From the NCBI GenBank assembly GCA_009781675.1, contig WQVG01000011.1, positions 1 to 34,019 on the forward strand: a DNA stretch of 34,019 nt, given 5' to 3'. Shown here in pieces: positions 32,728-34,019 of this stretch. Each line of letters opens with the position of its first letter. Within the stretch, counting starts at the first letter, position 1. Both the position numbers and the translations under genes were made by a program. The DNA comes from Candidatus Bathycorpusculum acetigenes (lineage in GTDB: Archaea; Thermoproteota; Bathyarchaeia; Bathyarchaeales; Bathycorpusculaceae). The notes under the pieces were generated by a model, which saw only the letters and a program-made list of their open reading frames with translations, had not been told where the DNA came from and searched no databases.

Positions 32728-33774
32728 TTAAGCGATGAATTTGGCGAATTCGACTTCGCTTTCTTCCATCGTTAACATCTTGGGTGGATGCTTAAAACCA
32801 TAAGCGCAAATTGCGTCTATTGTGCCCTTCTGTTTTTTGGACAATGCTACCTTAATTGCGCGTACTACATCAAAGAGGCTCGAACCCGCATTTGGTGCAT
32901 CCGTCGTCTGGAATTTAAGGTCGATTTTTAGGGGTGCATTACAGAAGTAAGTGCCGCTTATCCAGAAGTAACTGTCCCGCTTGTTCTGCAGAAAATCCAC
33001 ATAGTCAGTGGAGCCTGCAACGATTTCGGTTTTGTAGTCCAATGCAGCTGCAACGGCCTCGGTTTTGATATTACGTTTTGCGTCTCGGGTGCGATCCATA
33101 GTATCGATGGATTCAGTTCCGCCACCGACATCTAATTGGTAGGTTTCGTGGATGCGAACACCACTATCACTTAGTAGCTTGAGTAGGGTTTTATGAAGCG
33201 CGGTGGATCCGATTTGATCGACTAAATCATCCCCGGCAAGCGGCAAATCAGCATCTTTAAACTGCTGGGATAATATAGGGTCACTTGCGATAAAGTTAGG
33301 CGTAGCATTGATGAATGCACAACCAGCTGCTATGGCTTGCATAGCATAGAAACGAGTTGCACTGGATGCACCGCTTGGAAGTAGGTTAATCGCGATTTCA
33401 GTCTGTGAAGCTATCAAGACTTCTGCAATGTTTACATCGGAGGTTTTGCTGACCTCAATTAGGGCCTGTGCAGATTCACCGACACCGTCAAGAAGCGGAC
33501 CCTTGGAAACTTTAACGCCTAAATTGGGCACATCACAAACTTTTGGTGCGTTATTAGGTTTAGCAAAAATAGCCTCAGACACGTCTAGACTGACTTTTCG
33601 GCTATCAATATCAAACGCGGCAACTATTTCTATATCTTTGGGTGTGTAACCTGCCAAGACTGGATTACGAAGTCCAAGTTGATTGACGTCTGGTTTACTG
33701 TAATATTGGATGCCTTGAATAAACGAGGCGGCGCAGTTCCCCACACCGATTAGTGCTACTTTGATTTTGGGCAT
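32728..33774 (-). CDS. ino1: Myo-inositol-1-phosphate synthase
   Basis: A protein of about 348 residues that converts glucose 6-phosphate to inositol 1-phosphate using NAD internally. The NAD motif is IKVALIGVGNCAASFIQG. The active-site region is FINATPNFIASDP, followed by GDDLVDQIGSTALHKTLLKL with the conserved Lys, and GGGTESIDTMDRTRDAKR. It matches the short archaeal/actinobacterial class. The frame extends to a TTG at 33798, but a TATA box at 33815-33823 would put the transcript start near 33793, and the ATG at 33774 is preceded by GGTG at good spacing. The product is needed for archaetidylinositol lipids and possibly solutes, which fits the isomerase upstream that supplies its hexose phosphate. 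Confidence 0.93.
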   Translation of the reverse strand: MPKIKVALIGVGNCAASFIQGIQYYSKPDVNQLGLRNPVLAGYTPKDIEIVAAFDIDSRKVSLDVSEAIFAKPNNAPKVCDVPNLGVKVSKGPLLDGVGESAQALIEVSKTSDVNIAEVLIASQTEIAINLLPSGASSATRFYAMQAIAAGCAFINATPNFIASDPILSQQFKDADLPLAGDDLVDQIGSTALHKTLLKLLSDSGVRIHETYQLDVGGGTESIDTMDRTRDAKRNIKTEAVAAALDYKTEIVAGSTDYVDFLQNKRDSYFWISGTYFCNAPLKIDLKFQTTDAPNAGSSLFDVVRAIKVALSKKQKGTIDAICAYGFKHPPKMLTMEESEVEFAKFIA

Positions 33775-33814
33775 ACTTTGTGGCACCTTGCTTGGCAAGC
33801 TTATGCAGTGTTGC

Positions 33815-33823
33815 CTTATAAAT
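33815..33823 (-). promoter_or_regulatory. TATA box for ino1
   Basis: Read on the minus strand, TTTATAAGG lies about 45 bp before the ATG at 33774, so the transcript would have a short leader containing the GGTG ribosome site. Confidence 0.5.
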
Positions 33824-34019
33824 TTTTCAAACAGTCGACGTTATTTATATTCTGACAGTGGTATGTTGTGGGTCTGCGATTAATTCCTCAATTTATCCGT
33901 AATTCCCGAAAAAGTTTTTACCACAAATATGCTTCAAATGGCATTGGCTAAAAATATAACTGAGTAAAATACCACACAACATTCGGAAAAACATAATAAT
34001 CCACTCGGCACTGCCTGCC

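Overview
The window reads as a chromosomal segment of a TACK-type archaeon, most likely a Bathyarchaeia relative (inferred from gene content, not from a marker tree). The archaeal hallmarks are an archaeosine-type tRNA-guanine transglycosylase, ribosomal stalk protein P1, an Ino1-type inositol-phosphate synthase, a bifunctional phosphoglucose/phosphomannose isomerase, a nucleotide-less EF-Tu/SelB paralogue, a presenilin-like GxGD protease and a SPOUT RNA methyltransferase. Several genes have TATA-like boxes about 25 bp before the most plausible start, which suggests leaderless messages. Others have GGTGA-type ribosome sites, and GTG/TTG starts are common.

Region by region: 1-9.3 kb is a surface-glycan neighbourhood with a methyltransferase, two GT2 glycosyltransferases, a large GT-C-like membrane protein, a Gfo/Idh/MocA oxidoreductase overlapping an unrecognised gene, a small Cys protein and a GalE-like epimerase. 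It also holds a decayed glycosyltransferase-like fragment. 9.3-14.7 kb carries a DUF5615 nuclease-like protein, a DUF2284 metalloprotein, an ABC ATPase/permease pair, a secreted membrane-anchored Kelch protein and a universal stress protein. 14.9-24.2 kb is mostly housekeeping: a bacterial-like hexameric glutamate dehydrogenase, TgtA, a PHP phosphoesterase, malate dehydrogenase, the EF-Tu paralogue, two small membrane proteins and an isolated P1. A small winged-helix-like gene broken by two compensating frameshifts precedes the PHP gene.

24.6-30.5 kb is the accessory part. It has a GNAT acetyltransferase, a membrane-anchored secreted protein, and a 721-residue secreted protein built almost wholly of Thr-Ile-Asn-Asn hexads, a predicted beta-solenoid. 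Next comes a decayed tyrosine integrase that can be followed through about six reading-frame segments. The integrase starts on a 25-bp tRNA 3'-end fragment (an attachment-site scar), and that fragment also supplies the stop codon of a presenilin/signal-peptide-peptidase-like protease. The last 3.5 kb returns to core metabolism: the SPOUT methyltransferase, divergent from the sugar-phosphate isomerase, then inositol-phosphate synthase.

The strongest candidates for something undescribed are the TINN-repeat surface protein with its small companion ORF, and the integrase/tRNA scar abutting the intramembrane protease. No CRISPR array, complete tRNA, rRNA or insertion sequence was recognised.
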